DNA of 64,000 bases from an uncultured Mycoplasmatota bacterium (GTDB lineage: Bacteria > Bacillota_I > Bacilli_A > RF39 > UBA660). Shown one piece after another: positions 8,258 through 16,291 of the stretch (within the stretch, counting starts at the first letter, position 1; every line of letters starts with the position of its first letter). Location: the NCBI GenBank assembly GCA_900548695.1, contig URLC01000002.1:62001-126000 (forward strand), in the 5' to 3' direction. Below the pieces are notes generated by a model. It searched no databases and was not told the DNA's origin. It saw nothing but the letters and a program-made list of their open reading frames with translations. Made by a program: the position numbers and the translations under genes.

Positions 8258-9259
8258 ATAGTCTATTTTCATAGCTTTTTTGATGTTTTTCATTTGAGAT
8301 TCTGCTTGTTCTTGTGCTTTTTTTGTACCTTTATCAAGGATTTCTTTGATAATTTCTGGATGTTCTTCATAATATTTTCTTTTATCTTTCATTGGTTTTA
8401 AAAATTCGTTCATGGCGTTAATTAGTTCTTTTTTACATTGAACACAGCCACGTTTTCCTTGTTTACATTCTTGACAAATTGTTTTTATATTGTCTTTACT
8501 ATTAACCAAATTATGGTAATAGTAAACCATACAAATATTAGGATTAGCAGGATCATCTTTTTTTATTTTATTTGGGTCTGTTACGGCACTCATTATTTTC
8601 TTTGTGATTATTTCTTCTGAATCATTTAGAAAAATAGCATTTCCTAGGCTTTTTCCCATTTTATCATTACCATCTAAACCTTTTACACGATTTGTTTTAC
8701 TTAGTACTGCTTCCGGTTCTTTTAATGTTTTACCATAGATTGTGTTAAATTTTCTAACAATTTCGCGACATTGTTCTAAAAGTGGTAGTTGATCTTCTCC
8801 TACAGGAACTACTTCACCATTAAAGGCTGTTATATCGGCTGCTTGAGAGACAGGATAACCTAAAAAGCCATAAGTAATACTTTCGCCATTGTTTCCAAAA
8901 AGTTCTTTTTTTTGATTAATTTCTGTTTTTACTGTTGGATTTCTTTCTAATCTCGCAACAGTTACTAAGTTAGAGTAGAAAACTGTTAATTCGGCAATTT
9001 CTGGTATTTTTGATTGAATAAAGAAATTAACATGTTCTGGATCTAATCCAGTAGATAACAAATCTATTGTAATTTCAGTTACATTTTTTCTTACTTTTTC
9101 AGGGTTATTGAAATTATCTGTTAACGCTTGAACATCAGCAATCTCTAAATAAAAATCGTAGTCATTTTGTAATTTTAAATAATTTTGGCAAGCTCCAAAG
9201 TAATGACCTAAGTGTAGGTTACCAGTTGGTCTTAGGCCAGTTAATATTGTTTTTTTCAT
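8255..9259 (-). CDS. trpS: Tryptophanyl-tRNA synthetase with a cysteine cluster
   Basis: 334 residues from the ATG at 9259, chosen because AAAGTGAT sits three bases upstream; an ATG six codons earlier would leave almost no leader behind the AT-rich -10 region near 9290. Class I signatures are clear: PTGNLHLGHY (HIGH) near residue 10 and DKMGKSLGN (KMSKS) near 200. The C-terminal third holds four Cys spaced C-x21-C-x6-C-x2-C (NPNIC, QEC, GKRGC, VQC), close to the C-x22-C-x6-C-x2-C motif that binds a [4Fe-4S] cluster in Thermotoga maritima TrpRS. The gene faces away from tig and is monocistronic. Confidence 0.95.
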   Translation of the reverse strand: MKKTILTGLRPTGNLHLGHYFGACQNYLKLQNDYDFYLEIADVQALTDNFNNPEKVRKNVTEITIDLLSTGLDPEHVNFFIQSKIPEIAELTVFYSNLVTVARLERNPTVKTEINQKKELFGNNGESITYGFLGYPVSQAADITAFNGEVVPVGEDQLPLLEQCREIVRKFNTIYGKTLKEPEAVLSKTNRVKGLDGNDKMGKSLGNAIFLNDSEEIITKKIMSAVTDPNKIKKDDPANPNICMVYYYHNLVNSKDNIKTICQECKQGKRGCVQCKKELINAMNEFLKPMKDKRKYYEEHPEIIKEILDKGTKKAQEQAESQMKNIKKAMKIDY

Positions 9260-9497
9260 ACTATCACTTTCTTTCATGTCTTTATTTTATCATATTTTTT
9301 TATCTAAAAAAAGGATATTTTATTTTTACCATGGATAGTATTTGTAATACTATTTATATTATCATATTATATTTTTTGATGTGATTAATGGGACGGCAGT
9401 AGTAAATAAAATTATTATCATATTGTAAGTTAGTTTGATTGTTATTTCATTGAATGTAATTTATATCAATAAAAGCTTTAAAACTTTTTAGAAATTG

Positions 9498-9526
9498 TTG
9501 TGTAAAATTAAATTGTACTGTATAAT
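9498..9526 (+). promoter_or_regulatory. Promoter of tig
   Basis: TTGTGT (9498-9503), 17 bp, TATAAT (9521-9526). The rest of the 270-bp gap between trpS and tig is AT-rich, with only a small palindrome (ATAGTATTTGTAATACTAT, near 9338) and no gene. Confidence 0.65.
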
Positions 9527-9548
9527 ATAAGACATTGGAGGGATAGAA

Positions 9549-10847
9549 ATGGCAAAAAAAGAAACTGAAACAAAAGAAGTTAAAAAAGATAATAAAAAAC
9601 ATGTTCATGAAGTAGTAATTAAAATAGATGGCGAAGCTTGGACAAAAGCTTTAGATCAAACTTTCGCTAAAAAACAAAAAACTGCTAAAGTGGATGGATT
9701 TAGAAAGGGTAAAGTACCAAGAGATATTTATGAGAAACATTTTGGTAAAGAATCTTTATTTATTGATGCAGCAGATTTAGTTTTACAAGATGCTTATGTT
9801 AAAGCAATGGAAGAATCTAAATTAATTCCGGTTGTTCAACCTGCTGTTGATTTAAAAAGTTTAAATGAAGATGGTGTTGAATTTACTTTTAAAATTATTA
9901 CTAAACCAGAAGTTAAAGTTAATAAATATAAAGGATTAAATATTAAACCTGAAAAAGTAGAAGTAACAGAAGAAGAAGTTAATCACGAACTTGGTCATTT
10001 ATTAGAAAGATATACAGAATTAGTTACTAAAGAAGAAGGTACTGTTGAAGAAGGAAACGTAGCAGTTATCGATTTTGAAGGATTTAAGGATGGTGTAGCT
10101 TTCGATGGTGGAAAAGGTGAAAACTATTCTTTAGAAATTGGTTCTCATACATTTATTCCAGGTTTTGAAGAACAAGTTGTTGGTATGAAAACTGGAGAAG
10201 AAAAAGAAATCGAAGTTACTTTCCCAGAAGAGTATGGTGCTAAGGATTTAGCAGGTGCAAAGGCAGTATTTAAAGTAAAGGTTAATGAAATCAAAGAAAA
10301 ACAAAATAGAGAATTAGATGAGGAATTCTTTGAAGATTTAGGAATGGACGGAGTTAACTCTGAAGAAACATTAAAAGAAGAGATTAAAAAATCAATTTCT
10401 GCTCAAAAAGAGATGGATGCTGAAAATAAATATGTTGATGCTATTTTAGAGGGTGTTTCTAAGAATGTTGAAGTTGATATTCCAGAAGAAATGGTAGAAG
10501 AAGAAGTAACTCGTTTGATGCATAGATTTGAAGAACAAATGAGAATGCAAGGTATTTCTTTAGAAGTATATTATCAATTTACACACTCTAGTGAAGCTGA
10601 TTTAAGAAATCAATTAGAAAAAGAAGCTTATTCTAATGTACTTTATCGTTTAATGTTAGAAGAAATTATGAATTTAGAAAGTATTGAAGTAACAGCAGAA
10701 GAAGCAGATAAAGAAGCAGAGGAGTTAGCTAAAAAATATCAAATGGAAAAAGAAGATTTCTTAAAGGAATTTGGTGGAATTGATATGGTTCAATATGACT
10801 TAGAAATGAGAAAAACTATTGAATTATTGAAAGATGCAAATAAATAA
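9549..10847 (+). CDS. tig: Trigger factor (ribosome-bound chaperone, PPIase)
   Basis: 432 residues, ATG with GGAGGG six bases upstream. It holds nascent chains at the ribosome exit tunnel. The ribosome-docking signature GFRKGKVP is at about residues 52-59, preceded by an extended Lys-rich N-terminus (first ~18 residues). The FKBP-type PPIase domain follows (VAVIDFEGFKDGVAFDGG, SHTFIPGFEEQVVGM, about 158-245), then the helical C-terminal arms. Length is normal. As in B. subtilis it precedes lon, but clpX is absent here. Confidence 0.96.
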   Translation: MAKKETETKEVKKDNKKHVHEVVIKIDGEAWTKALDQTFAKKQKTAKVDGFRKGKVPRDIYEKHFGKESLFIDAADLVLQDAYVKAMEESKLIPVVQPAVDLKSLNEDGVEFTFKIITKPEVKVNKYKGLNIKPEKVEVTEEEVNHELGHLLERYTELVTKEEGTVEEGNVAVIDFEGFKDGVAFDGGKGENYSLEIGSHTFIPGFEEQVVGMKTGEEKEIEVTFPEEYGAKDLAGAKAVFKVKVNEIKEKQNRELDEEFFEDLGMDGVNSEETLKEEIKKSISAQKEMDAENKYVDAILEGVSKNVEVDIPEEMVEEEVTRLMHRFEEQMRMQGISLEVYYQFTHSSEADLRNQLEKEAYSNVLYRLMLEEIMNLESIEVTAEEADKEAEELAKKYQMEKEDFLKEFGGIDMVQYDLEMRKTIELLKDANK

Positions 10848-10849
10848 TA

Positions 10850-10875
10850 AATAGTATCTGCGGGTACTATTTTTT
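10850..10875 (+). terminator. Terminator after tig
   Basis: AATAGTA (10850-10856) and TACTATT (10865-10871) pair around a GC-containing loop, followed by T residues. Confidence 0.75.
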
Positions 10876-10898
10876 CTTTTAAAAATAAATTAAATTTC

Positions 10899-10927
10899 TT
10901 GATGTAAAATTGGATTTATTATATAAT
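10899..10927 (+). promoter_or_regulatory. Promoter of lon
   Basis: TTGATG (10899-10904), 17 bp, TATAAT (10922-10927). No CIRCE or CtsR-type operator is visible near it. The in-frame TTG at 10910 lies inside this promoter. Confidence 0.7.
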
Positions 10928-10963
10928 AGAAAGCAGTATTTAAAATTTGGAGGTGGGCTATCT

Positions 10964-13282
10964 ATGAATAATCAAAAACTAGCTGTTTTAGTATTAAATG
11001 ATGTAGTAGTCTTTCCTAATAATGAGGTTCGTATTGAATGCGATGACTCTTTTGAAAAAACTAGTATTGATTATGCAGATAGTACAGAAGATAAATATTT
11101 AGTAATCGTTAATCCTATTGATTCTAATTATATTACTGATGTTACATCTTTACCTAAGTATGGTATTTTAGGACAAATTAAGTTGAAATTAAATGTGCCT
11201 AATGGAAAAACTAGAATAGTAATTGAGGGAATCCGTAGAGTTGAAGTTTCTAATTATTTTTATGAAGAAGATTTTTATCGAGCTGATATATCAGAAATTA
11301 CGGTGACTTCTAGTACTGATGATAAAAATTATTATGCGTTATTAATGAAATCATTAGATAAATATATTGAAAAAGCTTCCTATATGAGTAATGCGATTAT
11401 TAGTCAATTGGATTCTGTTGATACTTTAGATGAATTATGTGATTTAGTAGGTTCTTTTTTACCAGTTGATTATGAAAAGAAAAAGCAATACGTTGTAACG
11501 GCAGAGCCAAAAGATAGAGCTCGGCTATTAATTGAAGATATGAATGAAGATTTGAAGTTTATTGAACTGGAAAGAAAAATTGAGAGTGAAGTAGAGCAAG
11601 AAATAGAAGAAAGTCAAAAAGAATATTTTTTGAGAGAAAAGATTAAGATTATCAAAAAAGAGTTAGGTGATATTAATAGTAAAGATGATGAAATAGAAAG
11701 ACTTAAGAAAAAACTTTCTAGATTAAAGTGTAATTATAAAGTAAAAGAAAAAATAAAGAATGAAATTTCTAGATATGAAGCCAGTAGCAGTCATTCACCT
11801 GAGGTGGGAATGATTAGAGATTATTTGGATTGGATGCTTAATTTACCTTGGAATGTTTATACGAACGATACTAAAGATTTAGAAAAAGTAGAAAAGATTT
11901 TAAATTCTACACATCATGCGTTGGAAGAGGTTAAAGCTCGTATTTTAGAGTATTTAGCTGTAAAACAAAATACAAATAATTTGCGTAGTCCTATTCTTTG
12001 TTTGGTAGGTCCTCCTGGTGTTGGTAAAACGTCACTTGCTATTAGTATTGCTGATAGTTTAGGGCGAAAAACAGCTAAGATTAGTGTTGGTGGCATTAAT
12101 GATGAAGCAGAAATTGTAGGTCATCGCAGGACTTATATTGGTGCCAATCCTGGAAGAATCATTCAAGGAATAAAAAAAGCGGGAACGGCTAATCCTGTGT
12201 TTATCATTGATGAAATAGATAAGATGACTAAAGATATTAAAGGAGATCCTGCTAGTAGTTTACTTGAGGTTTTAGATCCAGAACAAAATAATAAATTTTC
12301 TGATCACTATATAGAAGAAGAGTTTGATTTATCTAAAGTGCTATTTATTGCGACTGCTAATTATATTGAGCAAATTCCTTATGAGCTTCGTGATAGATTG
12401 GAAATCATAGAACTTAATAGTTATACAGAATATGAAAAACTTGATATTGCTAAAGAACATTTAATTCCTAGAGCTTTAGAAGAACATGGTTTAACTTCTT
12501 TACAGGTTCAAATAGATGATGCAGCAATCTTAGGAATGATTAGGTACTATACTAAAGAAGCGGGAGTTCGTGAACTTGATAGAGTTTTAGCAACATTACT
12601 TAGAAAAATAGTAAAAAAAATATTATTACAAAAAGAACAAGTATTTTATCAAATTTGTGAAGATGACTTGGAACAGTTTTTAGGTAAGAAAAAATATAGT
12701 TATGAAAAGATGGGACAAGAAGCTGAGGTTGGAGTTGTCAATGGTATGGCTTATACTGTTTTTGGAGGAGATATTTTACCGATTGAAGTTACTATGTTTC
12801 CTGGTAAGGGTGATCTTATTTTGACTGGGTCTTTGGGAGAAGTTATGCAAGAATCTTGTCAAATTGCTTTTAGTTATATTAAAGCTGATGCAAAGATTTT
12901 TGGCATTGATGGAAAAGTTTTGGCCAATAATGATATTCATATTCATTTTCCAGAAGGTGCCGTTGCGAAAGATGGGCCTTCTGCAGGTATTGCGATAACA
13001 ACAGCCTTAATTAGTTTATTTAAAAATATTGCTGTTGCTAATGACATTTCTATGACAGGAGAAGTTACATTACGAGGAAAGGTTTTACCAATTGGTGGAC
13101 TTCGTGAAAAAGTAATTGGTTCACATCGAGCTGGTGTTCGTAAGATATTTTTACCAAAGGAAAATGAAAAGGATTTAGATAAAGTTCCAGAAGAGCTAAA
13201 AAAAGAAATTAAATTTATTTTTGTAGAAGATTATATTGATATTTATAATGATTTATTCAGTGGTGGAGAAAATGGAAAATAA
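10964..13282 (+). CDS. lon: ATP-dependent protease La (Lon)
   Basis: 772 residues from the ATG at 10964, set by GGAGGTG eight bases upstream. Cytoplasmic AAA+ serine protease for misfolded and regulatory proteins. Domain order: LON N-domain (1-~195), coiled coil (~200-270), AAA+ module with Walker A GPPGVGKT at about 349 and Walker B VFIIDEID, then the protease domain with Ser in KDGPSAG near residue 673 and the catalytic Lys of the GGLREKVIGS segment near 716. Length equals Bacillus LonA. The downstream gene starts inside its last 11 bases, so the two are coupled. Confidence 0.97.
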   Translation: MNNQKLAVLVLNDVVVFPNNEVRIECDDSFEKTSIDYADSTEDKYLVIVNPIDSNYITDVTSLPKYGILGQIKLKLNVPNGKTRIVIEGIRRVEVSNYFYEEDFYRADISEITVTSSTDDKNYYALLMKSLDKYIEKASYMSNAIISQLDSVDTLDELCDLVGSFLPVDYEKKKQYVVTAEPKDRARLLIEDMNEDLKFIELERKIESEVEQEIEESQKEYFLREKIKIIKKELGDINSKDDEIERLKKKLSRLKCNYKVKEKIKNEISRYEASSSHSPEVGMIRDYLDWMLNLPWNVYTNDTKDLEKVEKILNSTHHALEEVKARILEYLAVKQNTNNLRSPILCLVGPPGVGKTSLAISIADSLGRKTAKISVGGINDEAEIVGHRRTYIGANPGRIIQGIKKAGTANPVFIIDEIDKMTKDIKGDPASSLLEVLDPEQNNKFSDHYIEEEFDLSKVLFIATANYIEQIPYELRDRLEIIELNSYTEYEKLDIAKEHLIPRALEEHGLTSLQVQIDDAAILGMIRYYTKEAGVRELDRVLATLLRKIVKKILLQKEQVFYQICEDDLEQFLGKKKYSYEKMGQEAEVGVVNGMAYTVFGGDILPIEVTMFPGKGDLILTGSLGEVMQESCQIAFSYIKADAKIFGIDGKVLANNDIHIHFPEGAVAKDGPSAGIAITTALISLFKNIAVANDISMTGEVTLRGKVLPIGGLREKVIGSHRAGVRKIFLPKENEKDLDKVPEELKKEIKFIFVEDYIDIYNDLFSGGENGK

Positions 13283-13934
13283 AAAATTATCTAATTATTC
13301 TTTGGATGATTGGGTAGAAATGTTATATTTTAAGAATTATTTAGAGGTTTTGTCTTTAGATGAATTACTAGAAAAATGTGATGATAAATTTGTTTATGCT
13401 TCAGTGATTGATACGGCTAATATTTTATTAGATGTAGAGAGTGTTTTTTTCCTTTTAGATGATAACTATATTGAAAAGCTACAAACTATTACTAATACTT
13501 ATCGTTTTAAGTTTTTTGATACTAATTTTTTTGAAGTTGCAAATGAAGTTATTGTGGGACTTAATGAATTAAGTAGTTTTAGTCAAGAAAAGAAGTTGTT
13601 TCAACTGGAAAATTATTTGATGTGGCAAGAAGAGAGTCGAAAGTTTTCTTTTAGTGGGCCAGAAGAGTTAAAAGCCGCTGTTGCTAATGATATTTTGGTT
13701 TATTTACAGTTTGCTGAGAATGCTGATTTTGGGCTTTTTAAAGGAAATGTTATATCTAGTTTAAATTATTTTTTAGCAGTTTGCCCACAAGTTTTTGATG
13801 ATACTAATTTTTATGAGAAAACGGTTCATTATTTAAATTCCTATACAGATGTTCCTTTTTATAAAAGACGAGGAGCTTTTTATCAATATGCTACAGAAAC
13901 TAAGAATGAATTACAAAAAGTAAAGAAGAGCTAA
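13272..13934 (+). CDS. Unrecognised soluble helical protein coupled to lon
   Basis: 220 residues from the ATG at 13272, with GGTGGAG four bases upstream inside the lon coding end; longer upstream starts lie in lon and lack a ribosome-binding site. The protein is acidic and mostly helical by eye, with no signal peptide, membrane span or known motif; SFSGPEELKAAVANDILVYL and YKRRGAFYQYATETKN are the most distinctive stretches. In B. subtilis lonA is followed by the GTPase gene engB (ysxC); there are no GTPase motifs here, so this is not EngB. Confidence 0.7.
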   Translation: MENKKLSNYSLDDWVEMLYFKNYLEVLSLDELLEKCDDKFVYASVIDTANILLDVESVFFLLDDNYIEKLQTITNTYRFKFFDTNFFEVANEVIVGLNELSSFSQEKKLFQLENYLMWQEESRKFSFSGPEELKAAVANDILVYLQFAENADFGLFKGNVISSLNYFLAVCPQVFDDTNFYEKTVHYLNSYTDVPFYKRRGAFYQYATETKNELQKVKKS

Positions 13935-13950
13935 GTTAGCTCTTTTTTTC
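13926..13950 (+). terminator. Terminator of the lon operon
   Basis: AGAGCTAA/TTAGCTCT inverted repeat overlapping the stop codon, followed by TTTTTTT. Confidence 0.85.
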
Positions 13951-13993
13951 ATATTTCACTATTTATTTCATATAATCTGATAGGAGGGATTAG

Positions 13994-14761
13994 ATGCAAA
14001 GAGTTATTTCTTTTGATAAAAGTTTAGAATTTAAAACAATGATTGGTGAAGTTACTTCTATTTCCTTAGATCAAGAACTTTCTTTTTCTGATGAAAGTAC
14101 AGTTTCGGGTGAATTAATTATTTCTGGCAAGTATAAGTTGACTTCGGCGTCTAGATTAGAAGAAGATTTTGTTTTTCATTTGCCTGTAGAGATAGTTTTA
14201 ACGGAAAAGTTAGAAGAAGATGGTAGAAGTGTTACGATAGAAGATTTTAGATATGAGATAGAAGAAGATGATGTATTAAATTGTCATATTTCACTTCTTG
14301 TTGAAGGAGTAGAAGCCATTGAGATTGCTGATGATAGTAGTGGTGAGGATTTAGAGTTGGAAAGAAGCGATGATGTTTTAGAAATTAAGGAAGATAATTG
14401 TATAGAATCTAGAGAATGTGACAGTGGAATAGAAGAGTCTACTAGTAGTTTTCATCAGGATATTCTTTTACAAGAAAGTGTTCAAAATAAGCAAGAAGCT
14501 AATGTTAAGGATAATGTAAAAATGGAAGAAGATAAAAAAGATATTGAAGAAAGTAATGCTAGTACTGGTTTGTTTTCATCTTTTAAAGATAGTGATGAAA
14601 CATTTGCTACGTATTCCGTTTATATTTTTAGACAGAATGACACTATTGAAATGGTTATGGACAAATATCAAGTTTCTCGTGAAGAATTAGAAAGTTACAA
14701 TGATTTATCTAGTTTGACAGTAGGAACTAAAATTATTGTTCCAACTAATAGTCATGAGTAA
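13994..14761 (+). CDS. spoVID: SpoVID-like spore coat assembly protein with LysM
   Basis: 255 residues, ATG with AGGAGG at a good distance. The first ~115 residues follow the SpoVID N-terminal domain (SISLDQELSFSDESTVSGEL, a HLPVEIVL strand pair, DFRYEIEEDDVLNCHISLLVEGV). A long acidic, low-complexity middle follows, and a LysM domain closes the protein (YSVYIFRQNDTIEMVMDKYQ, YNDLSSLTVGTKIIVPTN, about 210-252). In B. subtilis SpoVID drives encasement of the forespore by coat and its gene is followed by ysxE. The same order here strengthens the call. It is about half the size of Bacillus SpoVID (~575 aa), the loss being in the acidic middle. Confidence 0.8.
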   Translation: MQRVISFDKSLEFKTMIGEVTSISLDQELSFSDESTVSGELIISGKYKLTSASRLEEDFVFHLPVEIVLTEKLEEDGRSVTIEDFRYEIEEDDVLNCHISLLVEGVEAIEIADDSSGEDLELERSDDVLEIKEDNCIESRECDSGIEESTSSFHQDILLQESVQNKQEANVKDNVKMEEDKKDIEESNASTGLFSSFKDSDETFATYSVYIFRQNDTIEMVMDKYQVSREELESYNDLSSLTVGTKIIVPTNSHE

Positions 14762-15623
14762 ATCTCAAGTTTATAAGTATTCTTACTTTCAAGGTGAGAA
14801 AATTATTGAAACTGCTGAAGGAAAATTTTTAGTTATTCCAAGATGTAATGATAAAGAAAAAATTTTTCATTATTTGGAACAAAGAGATTTTCCTTTCTTT
14901 TTGCCTATGAATAATTCGACACGTGATGAGTACGAAATTTATCCTTATGTTGTTGATAATATGGATAATGGTGATAAAGCTATTGATTTAATTCATGTAC
15001 TTAGTTTATTGCATATAAAAACAACTTCATATCAAGAGGTTGTTTTAGATCGAGTAAAAGAGATTTATGAACAGTTGTCTTTTAATATTGAAGAACAGCT
15101 AAAGTATTATCAAAAATTGCAAGATGAAATTGAGAGTCATGTTTATATGGCTCCTGATGAGTATTTATTGATTAGAAATATTAGTTTAGTGTATGAAAAC
15201 TTGAATTTTAGTAAACATTATTTAGAGGAGTGGTATCGATTAAAAAAAGAATCAAATAAAGAAAGGGTTGTTTTTTTACATAAACAACCAATTCTTGATA
15301 ATTTTATTGATATTAAAACTCCATATTTTATACATTGGGATTTATCTGAAAAAGGTTATCCGATTTATGATTTTTTATTTTTTTTTAAAAAGCATTATCA
15401 AGAGTTAGAAATGGATTCTTTATTTAAGATTTATCAAAGTAAATTTCAATTTACTGATGATGAGATGTGTTTATTTTTTTCTTTATTACTTTGTGATGAT
15501 AAGATAGATTTATTGACTAATCATTATCAGAGTACTATTTCAGTTGAACATAAGATTTTATATGCATTAAGGGCTAAGGAATTTATATTAAAACAGAATC
15601 ATAAAAATCAAAAAGCAGATTAG
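14754..15623 (+). CDS. ysxE: YsxE-like spore coat protein (degenerate kinase fold, CotS family)
   Basis: 289 residues from the ATG at 14754, overlapping the spoVID stop by eight bases; there is no clear ribosome-binding site, so it is likely translated by coupling. It resembles the aminoglycoside-phosphotransferase-like coat proteins YsxE/CotS/YutH: IDLIHVLSLLHIKTT is the helix before the active site, and YFIHWDLSEKGYPIYDFLFF stands where active kinases have HGDLxxxN and a metal-binding Asp. The missing His-Gly-Asp pattern suggests a pseudokinase. The spoVID-ysxE order is the one found in Bacillus. Confidence 0.75.
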   Translation: MSKSQVYKYSYFQGEKIIETAEGKFLVIPRCNDKEKIFHYLEQRDFPFFLPMNNSTRDEYEIYPYVVDNMDNGDKAIDLIHVLSLLHIKTTSYQEVVLDRVKEIYEQLSFNIEEQLKYYQKLQDEIESHVYMAPDEYLLIRNISLVYENLNFSKHYLEEWYRLKKESNKERVVFLHKQPILDNFIDIKTPYFIHWDLSEKGYPIYDFLFFFKKHYQELEMDSLFKIYQSKFQFTDDEMCLFFSLLLCDDKIDLLTNHYQSTISVEHKILYALRAKEFILKQNHKNQKAD

Positions 15624-15800
15624 TCCAAACTCAACTAGTAAAATGACGGCATTTAATCTAGTAGTAATAAAGATTAATAGTATAATTTGATAAAAGATAA
15701 TAATTAAAGTAGCGATGATTCCTAAAAGATAGAAGATATTATTTCTTCTTTTTTGTTTACAATAATTACATCTGCAAAATAAGTTGTGTTTTGTTTTCAT
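15588..15800 (-). CDS. Small two-span membrane protein with N-terminal Cys pairs
   Basis: 70 residues; GGTGATTAT directly before the ATG and an AT-rich -10 behind it support the start. The N-terminus MKTKHNLFCRCNYCKQKRR has three Cys and a basic cluster that should stay inside; two membrane helices follow (about 22-44 and 49-69). It converges on ysxE and overlaps its last 36 bases. No family recognised. The 100-bp gap to fur holds both divergent promoters. Confidence 0.5.
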   Translation of the reverse strand: MKTKHNLFCRCNYCKQKRRNNIFYLLGIIATLIIIFYQIILLIFITTRLNAVILLVEFGLICFLIFMILF

Positions 15801-15843
15801 ATAATCACCTATGATATTTTATGTAACTATCTTTTTTTGGTTA

Positions 15844-15871
15844 TTGACAATTATTATTTTGATGTTATAAT
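15844..15871 (+). promoter_or_regulatory. Consensus sigma-A promoter of the fur-hydrogenase unit
   Basis: Perfect TTGACA (15844-15849) and TATAAT (15866-15871) with a 16-bp spacer; predicted +1 near 15878, inside the Fur box. Confidence 0.85.
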
Positions 15872-15876
15872 AAAAG

Positions 15877-15891
15877 TGATAATGATTATCA
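15877..15891 (+). promoter_or_regulatory. Fur box (operator)
   Basis: TGATAATGATTATCA is an exact 7-1-7 inverted repeat equal to the Bacillus Fur-box consensus (TGATAATnATTATCA), and differs from the PerR box. It covers the predicted transcription start, so bound repressor would block the promoter. It implies autoregulation of the gene that follows. Confidence 0.85.
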
Positions 15892-15904
15892 ATAAGAAGC
15901 TATA

Positions 15905-16291
15905 ATGGACAAACGTAATACAAGGCAAAAAGCTGTTATTTTAGATACATTAATGAAGATGAAAACACACCCTACTGTCCAAGAGTTATATAAAGAAGTT
16001 TTGAGAAAGGATTCAACTATTGGTCAGGCAACTGTCTATCGTAATGTTAATAAGTTATTAGTTGATGGAAGAATTCGAAAAATTCCAACAAATGATAATA
16101 TAGATCACTACGATGGAGACTGTAGTATTCATCATCACTTTTATTGTTTGAAGTGTCATAAGATTATTGATTTATACGATGATAGTTATCGTAGCTTTAT
16201 AGAAAATATTGAAAATAAGAATTTTGTGAAGATAGAAAATGTTAGTTTTTTATTTGAAGGAATTTGTAGGGAGTGTAGTGATGAAGTATAG
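15905..16291 (+). CDS. fur: Fur-family metal-responsive repressor
   Basis: 128 residues, slightly shorter than usual (~145). The N-terminal winged helix contains TRQKAVILDTLMKMKTHPTVQELY and the recognition region QATVYRNVNKLLVDGRIRK. The C-terminal dimerisation half has the metal ligands DHYDGD, HHHFYCLKC and GICREC; the two CxxC pairs form the structural Zn site. The exact Fur box in its own promoter favours Fur over PerR, although the small size and the anaerobic redox genes downstream leave PerR possible. The stop overlaps the hydrogenase start by 11 bp. Confidence 0.88.
   Translation: MDKRNTRQKAVILDTLMKMKTHPTVQELYKEVLRKDSTIGQATVYRNVNKLLVDGRIRKIPTNDNIDHYDGDCSIHHHFYCLKCHKIIDLYDDSYRSFIENIENKNFVKIENVSFLFEGICRECSDEV

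Noticed and set aside
10910..10963. Longer start for lon
   Set aside because: The TTG at 10910 lies between the -35 and -10 of the lon promoter; GGAGGTG places the start at 10964.
13236..13271. Longer start for the gene after lon
   Set aside because: Lies within lon with no ribosome-binding site; the ATG at 13272 has GGTGGAG.
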